From Caballeronia choica (GTDB lineage Bacteria > Pseudomonadota > Gammaproteobacteria > Burkholderiales > Burkholderiaceae): a stretch of 64,000 bases of DNA. Made by a program: the position numbers and the translations under genes. The stretch spans positions 1 through 64,000 of the forward strand of contig NZ_FCON02000030.1 in NCBI RefSeq assembly GCF_001544535.1. The letters run 5' to 3'. Shown in pieces: positions 17,435 to 26,125 of this stretch. The notes beneath the pieces were generated by a model. That model worked only from the letters and a program-made list of their open reading frames with translations, did not search any database and had not been told where the DNA came from. Each line of letters opens with the position of its first letter. The first letter of the stretch is position 1.

Positions 17435-18517
17435 TCAGTGCCCCTTGCAACTCCGCGAGCGGTCCGCTGTATCAAGACAGTCGCTCCTCCACCGGCTCGG
17501 CGGCTTGCCGAACTCCGCGCTAAACCAACGCGAGAACGCGCTGATCTCCGAAAAGCCAACGAGATCAGCGACATCCGAAACCGAAAAGTGGCGATGGCTG
17601 AGGTAGCGCAACGCAAGTGACGCGCGCACCTCGTTCACGAGTGAGGAGAAGCTGTTGCCCGTCTGTTCGAGCTGGCGCTGCAGCGTCCGCGGCGCGACGC
17701 CGAGCCGTCGGCTTACTGGCTCGATTGCGCCTTGTCCGTTCGGCACAAGGATATGGAGAGCACGCCGGACGTCATCGGCGATCGAGTCGTGCCCAGGTCG
17801 CGGTTGCAGGGCGAGCAATTCCTGTGCGTAGTACGCAAGACGGGAGTCTGCGAGCGGGTTAGGGCGGTCAAGTTCCCGCCGCGTTATCACGATGCCGTCA
17901 AAGCCGCTGTCGAAGTCGACCTTCGGTCCGAAAAATCGTCGGTATACCCGAAGACTGTCCGGCGCCGCATGGGCGAAATGGACGCCTCGCGGCTCGTACT
18001 GTGGGCCGAGCATCGCGCGCACGAGACTGAAGAGGACGCCGACCGTGAGTTCAACGATCTCGCGGCCCGGATGCGGTCGTCCGGTGACCAGCACCACGTG
18101 CAGCACGACGACGTCCTGCGATTCATCGACGCGGATAGCGACGGAATCGCTCAACAGATGCCGATATCGCTCGATCTGCGCGAGCACCTGACGCAGCGTT
18201 GGCTGATGCTGCAGGAACAGGCTGACCGCGCCGAAATCGGACAACCGCCAGGCCTCCCCGATGCGCACGCCGAGCGACGGACATGCGGACGGCTTCGCCG
18301 ACGCTTCGAACACGCGGGCAAGGCTCAATTCGGGAATCCGAAGATCCGGGCTATGCAGGCAGGAAGGATCGAGTCCGACCTCGCGCAGCGCGCGGACCGG
18401 ATCGATGCCTGCGGCGCACGCGATTTCAGAATACTTGGTCAGGGACGCGCTTCGAACCAGGATCGCCATGTCTTCACCGCAGAATTCGATCATTCGATCG
18501 TAGCCCAGGAACAACAT
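17435..18517 (-). CDS. AraC-family regulator with arabinose-binding-like N-terminal domain
   Basis: A 360-residue regulator. An N-terminal effector domain of the type found in OruR/ArgR-like AraC proteins runs from about residue 20 to 215 (ASLTKYSEIACAAGIDPVRA; RLSDFGAVSLFLQHQPTLRQ). The C-terminal double helix-turn-helix ends at ISAFSRWFSAEFGKPPSRWR. It lies divergent from the dioxygenase at 18798 and tail-to-tail with the BKACE, the position expected for their regulator. The start is uncertain: an internal Met at 18469 (MAILVRSASL) is equally plausible. Confidence 0.88.
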   Translation of the reverse strand: MLFLGYDRMIEFCGEDMAILVRSASLTKYSEIACAAGIDPVRALREVGLDPSCLHSPDLRIPELSLARVFEASAKPSACPSLGVRIGEAWRLSDFGAVSLFLQHQPTLRQVLAQIERYRHLLSDSVAIRVDESQDVVVLHVVLVTGRPHPGREIVELTVGVLFSLVRAMLGPQYEPRGVHFAHAAPDSLRVYRRFFGPKVDFDSGFDGIVITRRELDRPNPLADSRLAYYAQELLALQPRPGHDSIADDVRRALHILVPNGQGAIEPVSRRLGVAPRTLQRQLEQTGNSFSSLVNEVRASLALRYLSHRHFSVSDVADLVGFSEISAFSRWFSAEFGKPPSRWRSDCLDTADRSRSCKGH

Positions 18518-18797
18518 GGCGTCTGTGCGGAATAACCACGATCGGGCCTGTCGCGAAGCGTCAGGTTCTGGCGCGCATGGTCAAGCGCGCAGGCGATGGA
18601 ACTCCCACAATCGTTTCGCAAGCCGACGTTGTCGAGGCCGTGCGCCGGGTCCTCCGGCGGGAGGCGGTCAGTGCGGCGACTGAAGCGTTGGTTATACAAA
18701 CCCGGCCTCGATGAGGCGGGCGAAATGCGAAAGCGACCTGCGGGAGCGTCCACGCAGGTTCGTGCACCGCGACTTTCACTCTCAAAGGAGAATCGCA

Positions 18798-19643
18798 ATG
18801 CGGGTCGAACGATTGACTTGTTCCATCGGCGCCGAGGTGTCAGGCGTCAATCTCGGCGATGCAGCGGGCGACGCGTCGTTGTTCGCCGAGATCAAGGCGT
18901 TGCTGCTCGTGCACAAGGTTCTGTTCCTGCGCGACCAGGACATCACGCGCGCCGAACATGTCGCTTTCGCACGCCGGTTCGGCGAGCTGGAGGACCATCC
19001 CGTCGCGGGCAGCGATCCGGATCATCCGGGCCTCGTGCGGATCTACCACGGAAGCGATTCGAAAAAAAGTTACGAGAACAACTACCACACTGACGGCTCA
19101 TGGCGTCCCTGTCCGCCGATGGGCGCAATGCTTCGCTGCATCGAATGTCCCGAAGTCGGCGGCGATACGATCTGGGTCAACATGGCCGCCGCATACGAGA
19201 ACCTGCCCGACGACGTAAAGCAGAAGATCGCCGGGCTGCGTGCGAAGCACAGCATCGAGCATTCGTTCGGAGCCGGGATGACGCCCGAGGCGAGAGCGAA
19301 GCTCGCCGCTGACAACCCGATGGTCGAGCATCCGGTCGTGCGCACGCATCCCGAGACTGGTGAGAAGGTGCTTTACCTGAACAGCTTCTCGACGCATTTT
19401 GCGAACTACCACACACCCGAGAATGTCCGCTTCGGGCAAGACAAGACGCCGGGTGCGAGCCTTCTGTTCAATTACCTGATCAGCCAGGCCTACATCCCCG
19501 AGTATCAGGTCCGCTTCCGCTGGAAGCCGAACAGCGTCGCGATCTGGGACAACCGCTCCACGCAGCACTATGCGGTGCACGACTACCGGCCGGCGCCGCG
19601 CCGGATGGAGCGGACCGCGATCATCGGCGACCGACCGTTCTGA
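18798..19643 (+). CDS. TauD/TfdA-family Fe(II)/2-oxoglutarate dioxygenase, second copy
   Basis: A 281-residue dioxygenase with the iron ligands in NNYHTDGSW (His97, Asp99) and STQHYAVHDY, and the co-substrate Arg in PRRMERTAI. Long identical stretches are shared with the copy at 10272, such as EHVAFARRFGELEDHPVAGS. The substrate-facing loops differ (IYHGSDSKKSYEN versus IYKTPDQPNDRYEN), so specificity may differ. AAGGAG lies eight bases before the ATG. Divergent transcription from the AraC gene suggests control by it. Confidence 0.9.
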   Translation: MRVERLTCSIGAEVSGVNLGDAAGDASLFAEIKALLLVHKVLFLRDQDITRAEHVAFARRFGELEDHPVAGSDPDHPGLVRIYHGSDSKKSYENNYHTDGSWRPCPPMGAMLRCIECPEVGGDTIWVNMAAAYENLPDDVKQKIAGLRAKHSIEHSFGAGMTPEARAKLAADNPMVEHPVVRTHPETGEKVLYLNSFSTHFANYHTPENVRFGQDKTPGASLLFNYLISQAYIPEYQVRFRWKPNSVAIWDNRSTQHYAVHDYRPAPRRMERTAIIGDRPF

Positions 19644-19767
19644 ACCCAGGTCCTTCGCCCGGCGCGGCGTCGTGCTCGACGTGCGCATGCCGCCGGTCGA
19701 TAGTGCTTTGCTTGTCAATTCCCGCGTCCCGCAGCTACAGTCAAGTCACCTCCGATTCGCACGTTTG

Positions 19768-20361
19768 CTACTCGAGCGCCGATGCGCACAACTTTGCCAG
19801 TCGGTCATCAAGTGATCGGCCTTGTGCATCGATGGCAGCGCTATGAAATTGGCTGAGTTGAGTCGAAGGCTTGTCATACTCGATCGTGGTGCCGCCCTGG
19901 GAGTTCTCATAAACCATGATCCGTAACGGCGCATAGAGACCAGCGGCCATATTGACGCTTGTCATTTCAGTGGCCGTGAGAACATTTCCCGTGAAGTACT
20001 CTGTGCCGTTCTTCTCCTGGCCTTTCAATATCAGCCAGTCTCCATGTACGCCGACGTAATGAATCACCAGCCCATCTTTGCCGGCCGCCTTCTGCAGGGC
20101 AGCGCGCAGTTCCGCAACCTTTTTTTCGTTCAAAAGGGTACGGATATTTTCGTCGAGTCGGCCAAGACGGCTTTCAATATCTTGCTTTACGAGCCGATAC
20201 GGCTTGCTTGAAGAGACCGTTACGTGATCGACGATCATCTTCGTTTCGGATAGCTCCACATTCGCGCCCAGGGCGTACTGGCACAGCAAGGAAGAAAAGG
20301 TCACGAGCGCCAATGCGGCAGCTACATTGAACAGTTTGAACGAGGCACGAGGTTTGATCAT
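19768..20361 (-). CDS. Secreted DUF302-domain protein
   Basis: A 197-residue protein beginning with a basic residue cluster and a hydrophobic segment (FNVAAALALVTFSSLLCQYA) consistent with a signal peptide. The mature part fits the DUF302 fold (VSSSKPYRLVKQDIESRLGR; LRIMVYENSQGGTTIEYDKP). DUF302 proteins are small periplasmic or cytosolic proteins of unknown function. Two start codons are possible, 20385 or 20361; I prefer the latter as it places Lys-Pro-Arg directly before the hydrophobic core. Base composition is lower in GC than its neighbours, which may indicate transfer. Confidence 0.78.
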   Translation of the reverse strand: MIKPRASFKLFNVAAALALVTFSSLLCQYALGANVELSETKMIVDHVTVSSSKPYRLVKQDIESRLGRLDENIRTLLNEKKVAELRAALQKAAGKDGLVIHYVGVHGDWLILKGQEKNGTEYFTGNVLTATEMTSVNMAAGLYAPLRIMVYENSQGGTTIEYDKPSTQLSQFHSAAIDAQGRSLDDRLAKLCASALE

Positions 20362-20453
20362 GTTTGTCTCCACTGTGTCCAACATCGGCTGGACGTCTCT
20401 CTATCCGGCGGCTCTCGGACCGCTTCAGTGTGCCGAGCCGTCAATCTCCACCG

Positions 20454-21200
20454 TCAGCGCTTCTTCAAGAAACGTGCAAACGCTTGCTTTGCTGCCGTAG
20501 AGGTAACAGTTGCACGCATCGACTCCTGCTCCGAGGTGAACTGCCGAGCCACGAGCGATTCGAGACCTTCCTTCAACAAACGTTTGGTCCTTTGTACGGC
20601 TTCGGATGGCAAGCTCGCGAGCAGGCGCGCCCGTTCGTGCACCGTAGCGCGCAAATCATCGGGATCGACAACGGCGTTGACGAGACCAAGAGAAAGGGCT
20701 TCCTCGGCTGAAATGCGGCTCCCGCACAAGAGAAGATCCGATGCTTTCACCCTCCCGACGAACAGCGGCAGAAGCACACTCGCCGCGCCCTCAGGAGTAA
20801 TCCCGAGGCTGGTAAAGGGCATCGCGAAGAACGAGCGTTGGGTTGCGAAGACAAAGTCGGCATGCAGCAGCATCGTCGTTCCAATACCAATCGCAGCGCC
20901 GTCGACCGCCGCGATGATCGGTTGCCGCGCACTCATCAGCGAGCGGAAGAAGTTCCAGACGGGCGCGTCGGCGGTATCGGGGGGAGAAGCGACGAAGTCC
21001 TGAATGTCATTGCCTGCGGTGAATATACCGGCAGCGCCGGCCAGGATGATGGCTTTGACTTCCGACGATGCGTCTGCATCTCTCAACTTCTGCGCGAGAT
21101 CCGAATACATCTCGCTGGTGATGGCGTTCTTCGACTCAGGGCGATCTATGCGCAGTTCCAGCACGCCAGAGTCTATTTCTGTTCGAATGAATCGGGACAT
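20454..21200 (-). CDS. Enoyl-CoA isomerase/hydratase-family (crotonase) protein
   Basis: A 248-residue crotonase-fold enzyme. The oxyanion-hole segments are AGIFTAGNDIQDF and VDGAAIGIGTTMLL. Of the two glutamates used by hydratases only the second is present (GITPEGAAS); the first position is Thr in GIGTTMLL. This favours a delta3,delta2-enoyl-CoA isomerase of the Eci type over a hydratase. A seven-base gap separates its ATG from the stop of the truncated SDR frame at 21208, so it may be co-translated from that promoter. It belongs to the CoA-thioester island that follows. Confidence 0.85.
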   Translation of the reverse strand: MSRFIRTEIDSGVLELRIDRPESKNAITSEMYSDLAQKLRDADASSEVKAIILAGAAGIFTAGNDIQDFVASPPDTADAPVWNFFRSLMSARQPIIAAVDGAAIGIGTTMLLHADFVFATQRSFFAMPFTSLGITPEGAASVLLPLFVGRVKASDLLLCGSRISAEEALSLGLVNAVVDPDDLRATVHERARLLASLPSEAVQRTKRLLKEGLESLVARQFTSEQESMRATVTSTAAKQAFARFLKKR

Positions 21201-21207
21201 AAACGCC

Positions 21208-21312
21208 TCAACGGGGAATGGATATAAGCACGCGGCGAGCGAGCGCTGAACCGAGACTGTCGCCTGCGCCCATGATCAGGGCGGTGTTGGGAGTAATGGT
21301 TCGGGTATTCAC
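21208..21312 (-). pseudogene. Truncated SDR frame at repeat edge (5' fragment only)
   Basis: A 34-codon frame starting GTG behind AAGGAG encodes TPNTALIMGAGDSLGSALAR, identical to the N-terminus of the SDR at 30132-30881. It then leaves the homology at the repeat boundary, reads a few unrelated codons and stops. The original promoter, ribosome site and first 27 or so codons were therefore copied here and joined in front of the enoyl-CoA isomerase gene. The peptide cannot be an enzyme but may serve as a translated leader. Confidence 0.75.
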
Positions 21313-22204
21313 GGGGGGGTGTCTCCTTGCATTTAGGTGTGGACACACGTATCTTAGTTTCAACGCCGCAGTTTTGCAAATCAGTAGCAGCACGCATCAC
21401 AGAGCACGCATCACGGCAGACAGCGGCGAATCGGAATTCACAGGCAACGACGAACGGTCGATGGAGCAGCGATGAACAACGCATCGAAGAAAGTGGCAGT
21501 GGTAGCTGGGGTCGGAGAAGGTCTGGGGCAGGCGATTGCACGGCGCTTCGCGACGGACTACCACGTGGTGATGTTTGCCCGCGATCTGGACAAGCTGCAT
21601 GGCTATGCACAGCAGTTGCGCGAGGCGGGAGGCGAGGCCACCGGCATGAAGGTGGACTTGCGCGTGGAGGGCGAGATTGTGGAAGCGCTCGCACGCATCG
21701 AGAAGGAGATCGGGCCGATTGAAGTAGCGGTGTACAACGCAGGCGCACAGCACCGCAAGCCGCTCCTGGAGATCAGCGGCGACGCGTTCGAGAAGGTGTG
21801 GCGGCTCGCGGCATTCGGTGCATTCGTGTTCGGTCGCGAGGCGGTGCGGCATATGGAGCCGCGCGGCCGGGGCACGATTTTGTTCACGGGAGCGACCTCG
21901 TCACTGCGCGGCGGGGCGAACTTCGGCGCGTTCGCGGCGGCGAAGTTCGCCACGCGCGCGGTGATGCAAAGCATTGCACGCGAATTCGGACCCAAGGGCA
22001 TTCACGCGGCGACCGTCATCATCGACGGGGCGGTGGATATGCCGGCGATCCATCGGCTCATGCCGGAGCTGGTTAAGAGCCTGCCGCCAGACGGGATGCT
22101 GTCGACTGACCAGGTGGCGGAAACCTATTACCAGATTCATCGCCAGCACCGCAGCGCATGGACGCTCGAAGCGGACCTGCGACCCTATAGCGAGAAGTTC
22201 TGAC
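21232..22204. repeat. Direct repeat copy A (about 0.97 kb)
   Basis: This segment matches 30801-31788 with very few substitutions. It includes the 5' part of one SDR gene, the divergent promoter region and the whole of a second SDR gene. Copy A is 15 bases shorter: one 14-base tandem unit (AGAGCACGCATCAC) is missing and one G is missing from a G run. The match starts abruptly at GCGGCGAGCGAGCGCTGAAC and ends just after the SDR stop codon. Confidence 0.9.
21472..22203 (+). CDS. Atypical SDR-family protein, copy A
   Basis: A 243-residue Rossmann-fold SDR. The nucleotide motif VAGVGEGLGQAIARR keeps GxxxGxG, but the NNAG element reads VYNAGAQ. The usual YxxxK is FAAAK (NFGAFAAAKFATRAV), so the catalytic Tyr is replaced by Phe. 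The residue seven before Lys, where enoyl reductases place Tyr, is also Phe. It may therefore be inactive, regulatory, or a partner of the divergent SDR family at 30132. A nearly identical copy is at 31056. It is followed on the same strand by the flavodoxin-like reductase. Confidence 0.85.
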   Translation: MNNASKKVAVVAGVGEGLGQAIARRFATDYHVVMFARDLDKLHGYAQQLREAGGEATGMKVDLRVEGEIVEALARIEKEIGPIEVAVYNAGAQHRKPLLEISGDAFEKVWRLAAFGAFVFGREAVRHMEPRGRGTILFTGATSSLRGGANFGAFAAAKFATRAVMQSIAREFGPKGIHAATVIIDGAVDMPAIHRLMPELVKSLPPDGMLSTDQVAETYYQIHRQHRSAWTLEADLRPYSEKF

Positions 22205-22303
22205 TGAAGTTCGACTTCCGCAATTTCGGCGCTCAGCGCGGCGTTGCGAAGCGCCAGGCGAGGGCGATGTAACCCACTAGGACAACATAGCTGGTGAACG
22301 ACG

Positions 22304-23017
22304 ATGAATGTTTTGATTGTGCATGCGCACCCGGAGGCGGGCTCATTCACGACGGCCATGCGAGACGCGGCCGCCGACACGCTGACAGCAGCAGGCCACC
22401 AAGTGCTTATCTCGGATCTCTACGAGATGAAATTCAATCCGGTGGCGAGCGCCAACGATTTCCTGAGTCGCGCCAACGAGGACTATCTCGTCTACGCACT
22501 CGAGCAGCGGCACGCCGATGCAAACGGACTGCTTGCGCCCGACATCAAGGTTGAACTCGACAAGGTGGTCTGGGCCGATCTGATCATCTTTAATTTCCCG
22601 ATCTACTGGTTCTCAATGCCGGCAGTCATGAAGGGATGGATCGATCGAGTGTTCGTGTCGGGTCGCTGTTATGGCGGAATGCGCTTCTATGACCGTGGAG
22701 GCATGAAGGGTAAGAAGGCACTCGTGGCACTCACGCTCGGTGGTCAACCTCACATGTTCGACGTCGATGGCGTGCATGGCCCGCTTTCCGAAATGCTCAG
22801 ACATCTGTTGCGCGGCACGCTTGGGTATCTTGGCTTCGAAGTACTGCATCCGTTCGTCGGCTGGCATGTCCCGTACATCAGTCAGGATGCGCGCACTGCC
22901 TTGCTGGACACATATCGAGCACGCCTGCGCACGCTCGATTCGCAAAAGGCGATGGTGTTCCCCAGCCTGGACGATTTCGACGATCTATTGCGTCCTAAAG
23001 CGAGCGATGCAGCGTGA
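22304..23017 (+). CDS. Flavodoxin-fold NAD(P)H:quinone reductase (NQO1/YwrO-like)
   Basis: A 237-residue flavoprotein reductase. The N-terminus MNVLIVHAHPEAGSFTTAM and the motifs IIFNFPIYWFSMPAVMKGW and GGMRFYDRGGMKGKKALV are typical of NQO1/YwrO-type FMN- or FAD-binding reductases. It would pass hydride from NAD(P)H to quinones or free flavin. It could supply reduced flavin to the LLM monooxygenase at 26118 in the same island, but that is inference. Confidence 0.88.
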   Translation: MNVLIVHAHPEAGSFTTAMRDAAADTLTAAGHQVLISDLYEMKFNPVASANDFLSRANEDYLVYALEQRHADANGLLAPDIKVELDKVVWADLIIFNFPIYWFSMPAVMKGWIDRVFVSGRCYGGMRFYDRGGMKGKKALVALTLGGQPHMFDVDGVHGPLSEMLRHLLRGTLGYLGFEVLHPFVGWHVPYISQDARTALLDTYRARLRTLDSQKAMVFPSLDDFDDLLRPKASDAA

Positions 23018-23062
23018 GCGTGCAACGAGCCGGTCGATGTCCTCTTACAACGCCAAGAGCAT

Positions 23063-24199
23063 ATGATGAAAAAGAACGGTTTATTGTTGTGCATGCTTGC
23101 GTTAGCGAGTTCCACGGCACTCGCGCAGTCTTCGGTCACGCTCTACGGCATCATCGATACTGGCGTTGAATACGTGTCGCACGCGAACGCCAATGGCGAC
23201 AGCGTGATCCGCATGCCGGGCATAACGGGTGAATATCCGTCGCGTTGGGGACTTCGTGGAAGTGAAGATCTCGGTGGCGGCTACGCGGCCCAGTTCGTTC
23301 TGGAAAGCGGCTTCAACCCGCGCGCAGGCGATCTCGGCCAGGGCGGACGCCTCTTTGGACGGCAGGCGTGGACCGGACTGAGCAGTTCGTACGGCACGCT
23401 GATGTTCGGCCGGCAATATACGGCAACTTACCTGATCGATAGCGACGCGGATATTCTCGGTCCGAACATCTACGGCATCGCGTCGCTCGATGCGTACGTG
23501 CCGAACGCCCGCAGCGACAACACGGTCGGCTACAAGGGCGCGTGGCGAGGCTTTACGCTGGGTGCAACCTATTCGTTCGGACGCGATTCGGCAGGCACAG
23601 GTAACTCGCCGGGCCAAGGCACGTGCGCAGGATCGGCGCCGGGACAGTTCACTCAATGCAGGCAAATCTCGACCTACTTGCGCTACGACTCCGCTGTCTA
23701 CGGGCTTGCCGGCGCCTACGACGAACAGCGCGGCGGGCCGAATGCGGCGGCCAACTTTTTCAATGGCAACACGCCGATTCCGATCACCAACCCCGGCGAC
23801 AAGGACGTGCGCCTGGAAGCGAACGGCTGGGTCAAGTTGCAGGGCGTCAAGATCGGCGCGGGCTGGATCGGGCGTAACGTCGTGACCAGTTCGGTAACGG
23901 TGCCAGGCGCGCGATCGAATCTGTTCTATCTGGGCGCGTCGTATCTGGTGACGCCGTCCATCAATCTCGATGGAGAGGTGTTCCGCATCGTCAACGCCGC
24001 ACAGGACGCGCGCGCGACCTTGGGCGTCGTGCGCGGAACCTATCTGCTGTCGGCGCGCACGGCGGTGTATCTGCAGACCGCGTATCTGGCGAACAGTGCC
24101 CACGCGCGATATTCGGTGAGCGCAGGGGGCGGGGGCACGACACCGCCTGCCGGACAAGGCCAACTGGGTGTGATGGCAGGCCTCAGGCAGTCGTTCTGA
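23063..24199 (+). CDS. Outer-membrane trimeric porin (Burkholderia OmpC-like)
   Basis: A 378-residue porin. The signal peptide runs to about residue 21 (LLCMLALASSTALAQ) and is followed by SSVTLYGIIDTGVEYVS, the typical start of Gram-negative porin family 4. The eyelet loop region contains GRQAWTGLSSSYGTLMFGRQ, and it ends in the outer-membrane Phe signature (MAGLRQSF). It is expressed in the same direction as the symporter downstream, so it probably admits the aromatic acid or other substrate to the periplasm. Confidence 0.92.
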   Translation: MMKKNGLLLCMLALASSTALAQSSVTLYGIIDTGVEYVSHANANGDSVIRMPGITGEYPSRWGLRGSEDLGGGYAAQFVLESGFNPRAGDLGQGGRLFGRQAWTGLSSSYGTLMFGRQYTATYLIDSDADILGPNIYGIASLDAYVPNARSDNTVGYKGAWRGFTLGATYSFGRDSAGTGNSPGQGTCAGSAPGQFTQCRQISTYLRYDSAVYGLAGAYDEQRGGPNAAANFFNGNTPIPITNPGDKDVRLEANGWVKLQGVKIGAGWIGRNVVTSSVTVPGARSNLFYLGASYLVTPSINLDGEVFRIVNAAQDARATLGVVRGTYLLSARTAVYLQTAYLANSAHARYSVSAGGGGTTPPAGQGQLGVMAGLRQSF

Positions 24200-24344
24200 A
24201 TCTGGAGACGGTGACGACGTCGTCGGTCTTCGGCCGCGCCGCCGGGACGGAGCAGCAAATCAGGATCACGCGATGAAGCCGGCGAGTTCATGCGCGGCAC
24301 GCGGCATCCAACTACTACTCGAATGGCAGTCAGGAGACAAACTG

Positions 24345-25700
24345 ATGGACAGGATCAATGTGCAGGAACAGGTCGATGCGGCGAGATTCAACCGCTTCCA
24401 TCTTGTCGTGTTCTTCTGGACTTCCCTCGTCGTCGTGCTCGACGGCTACGACCTCGCGGTGCCGGGCGTGGCGCTGCCCGCGATCATGGCGAACATGAAG
24501 GTCACTGCGGCAATCGCCGGTTTCATGGCGAGTTCCGCGCTCTTCGGCATGGCATTTGGCGCCATTTTTTTGGGCGTGATGTCTGACAGGATTGGCCGGC
24601 GCAAGGTCTTCGCAATTTCGATCTTCCTGTTCAGCGCCTTCACGATGGCCGCGGGATTCACGACGGATCCCGTGGCGTTCAGCGCAATGCGTTTTCTCGC
24701 CGGTGTCGGCATCGGCGGCGCGCTGCCGAATGCGGTCGCGCATATGTCGGAATACGCGCCGCGCAAAAGCCGTGGACGAATCGTCGGCTTGATGATGTGC
24801 GGCTATACCATCGGCAGTGTGCTCGCGGCGCTGATCGGCAAACAATGCATTGAGGCTTACGGCTGGCGCTCGGTGTTCATGGTCGCGGGTGTTCCGCTGC
24901 TGATCGTTCCGTTCGTGCTGGCCCGGATGCCGGAATCGCTCGCGTATCTCGTCAAGAGCGGCAAGCAGGACGAGTTACGCAAGGTGCTTCGGCGGGTGCT
25001 GCCTGAGCAGGCGTTCGCGACGGATGCAGTGTTCGTTGGCCAGGCACAGGACCGCCATGCGCGCACGCCGCTTGGTCAATTGTTCGCCGATGGACGAGGC
25101 ATGAGCACCGTGCTGATCTGGGTCGCATTCTTCATGGGGCTTTTCATGCTCTACGCGATGAGCACGTGGTTGGTGACGCTCCTGACGCGCTCAGGACACA
25201 CACTGGGTGCCGCGCTGACCTTCCTGCTTGTTTATAACGCAGGCGTGATCGTTGGAACGATCATCGGCGCGTGGGTTGGCGACCGCTTCAGCCTGAAATG
25301 GGTACTCGCGTTCTTCTACGTGATGGGTGCGGTATCGCTCGCGACGCTCGGCTATGCGCCTAACCAGACGGCGCTCTTCGTGCTGATTGCAGTCGTCGGC
25401 GCATCGGTCGTCGGAACGCAGAACCTCTGCTATGCGTACACGGGCCAGTTTTATCCGCTCGCGTCGCGTTCGGCCGGACTCGGCGCGGCGGCGGGCGTCG
25501 GACGTGTAGGTGCGATCGTTGCGCCGCTCTTGCTTGGCGCGCTCGTGAGCCAGAATCTGCCGCCGACGACTTGCTTCATGGCCATCGCGGTTGCTTCGGC
25601 GATCGGCGCCCTGGCGATTGCCGGTGTCAATCATCGGCGCTGCGCGTCGGCGAATTCCGGCAACGGCAACCTGCAGCACATGGAGGTTCAGCATGATTGA
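24345..25700 (+). CDS. Aromatic acid:H+ symporter family MFS transporter
   Basis: A 451-residue MFS carrier of the AAHS type (BenK/PcaK/MhpT relatives). The membrane-1 motif LVVVLDGYDLAVPGVALP includes the DGYD signature needed for transport in PcaK. The loop 2-3 signature is GVMSDRIGRRKV and the loop 8-9 version GAWVGDRFSLKW. The start at 24345 follows CAGGAGAC. Substrates in the family are benzoate-type or phenylpropionate-type acids, which gives the best hint about what this island degrades. Confidence 0.9.
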   Translation: MDRINVQEQVDAARFNRFHLVVFFWTSLVVVLDGYDLAVPGVALPAIMANMKVTAAIAGFMASSALFGMAFGAIFLGVMSDRIGRRKVFAISIFLFSAFTMAAGFTTDPVAFSAMRFLAGVGIGGALPNAVAHMSEYAPRKSRGRIVGLMMCGYTIGSVLAALIGKQCIEAYGWRSVFMVAGVPLLIVPFVLARMPESLAYLVKSGKQDELRKVLRRVLPEQAFATDAVFVGQAQDRHARTPLGQLFADGRGMSTVLIWVAFFMGLFMLYAMSTWLVTLLTRSGHTLGAALTFLLVYNAGVIVGTIIGAWVGDRFSLKWVLAFFYVMGAVSLATLGYAPNQTALFVLIAVVGASVVGTQNLCYAYTGQFYPLASRSAGLGAAAGVGRVGAIVAPLLLGALVSQNLPPTTCFMAIAVASAIGALAIAGVNHRRCASANSGNGNLQHMEVQHD

Positions 25701-25878
25701 GGGAATCGAACAGACGAGGGACGTGACTGGTCCGCGATCCGATACGGCTGCCTTGCCGCGTGGTGAGCACGCCGTCCCGCTACTGCTCTCGGCGCGCATA
25801 AGCGGCGCCTTGCATCGTGACACGCACTACGACTGGATGGATTTCCACAGCACGCCCGGGTTATCGCAGGAATGGTGA
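25693..25878 (+). CDS. Small hypothetical protein between symporter and monooxygenase
   Basis: A 61-residue frame overlaps the end of the symporter gene by eight bases and has a strong GGAGG seven bases before its ATG. The product (MIEGIEQTRDVTGPRSDTAA at the start, DTHYDWMDFHSTPGLSQEW at the end) has no membrane segment or signal. I recognise no family. The ribosome site and overlap are the evidence that it is translated. Confidence 0.4.
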   Translation: MIEGIEQTRDVTGPRSDTAALPRGEHAVPLLLSARISGALHRDTHYDWMDFHSTPGLSQEW

Positions 25879-25882
25879 TGCC

Positions 25883-26125
25883 ATGAAAATATTCGACTGG
25901 TTAGCGCTGCTGCGGCGACACTCAGGCGCGCGATGCGCGTGCACGGCAGTGACGGACATGACGCGGCATGACCAACCCCGCACGCGCCTTGCCATGGCGC
26001 GCGACGCCTGGGTCATCGCGCTGGCGCAGCGCCTGTGCGTGGATATGCCGTTGCTGATCGACAGCCTGCCGAGCGTACCGGCCCGTGCGCCGCTCAATCA
26101 ACGCGACGAGGTACGTCATGACTGA
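25883..26125 (+). CDS. Small hypothetical protein coupled to LLM monooxygenase
   Basis: An 80-residue frame starts five bases after the preceding small frame and overlaps the monooxygenase start by eight bases. The sequence is rich in Arg, Ala and Leu (ARDAWVIALAQRLCVDMPLL) with a CAC cysteine pair near residue 18. No family is recognised. A tight chain of overlaps from the symporter through two small frames to the monooxygenase suggests one operon, but the coding nature of this frame rests on position only. Confidence 0.4.
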   Translation: MKIFDWLALLRRHSGARCACTAVTDMTRHDQPRTRLAMARDAWVIALAQRLCVDMPLLIDSLPSVPARAPLNQRDEVRHD

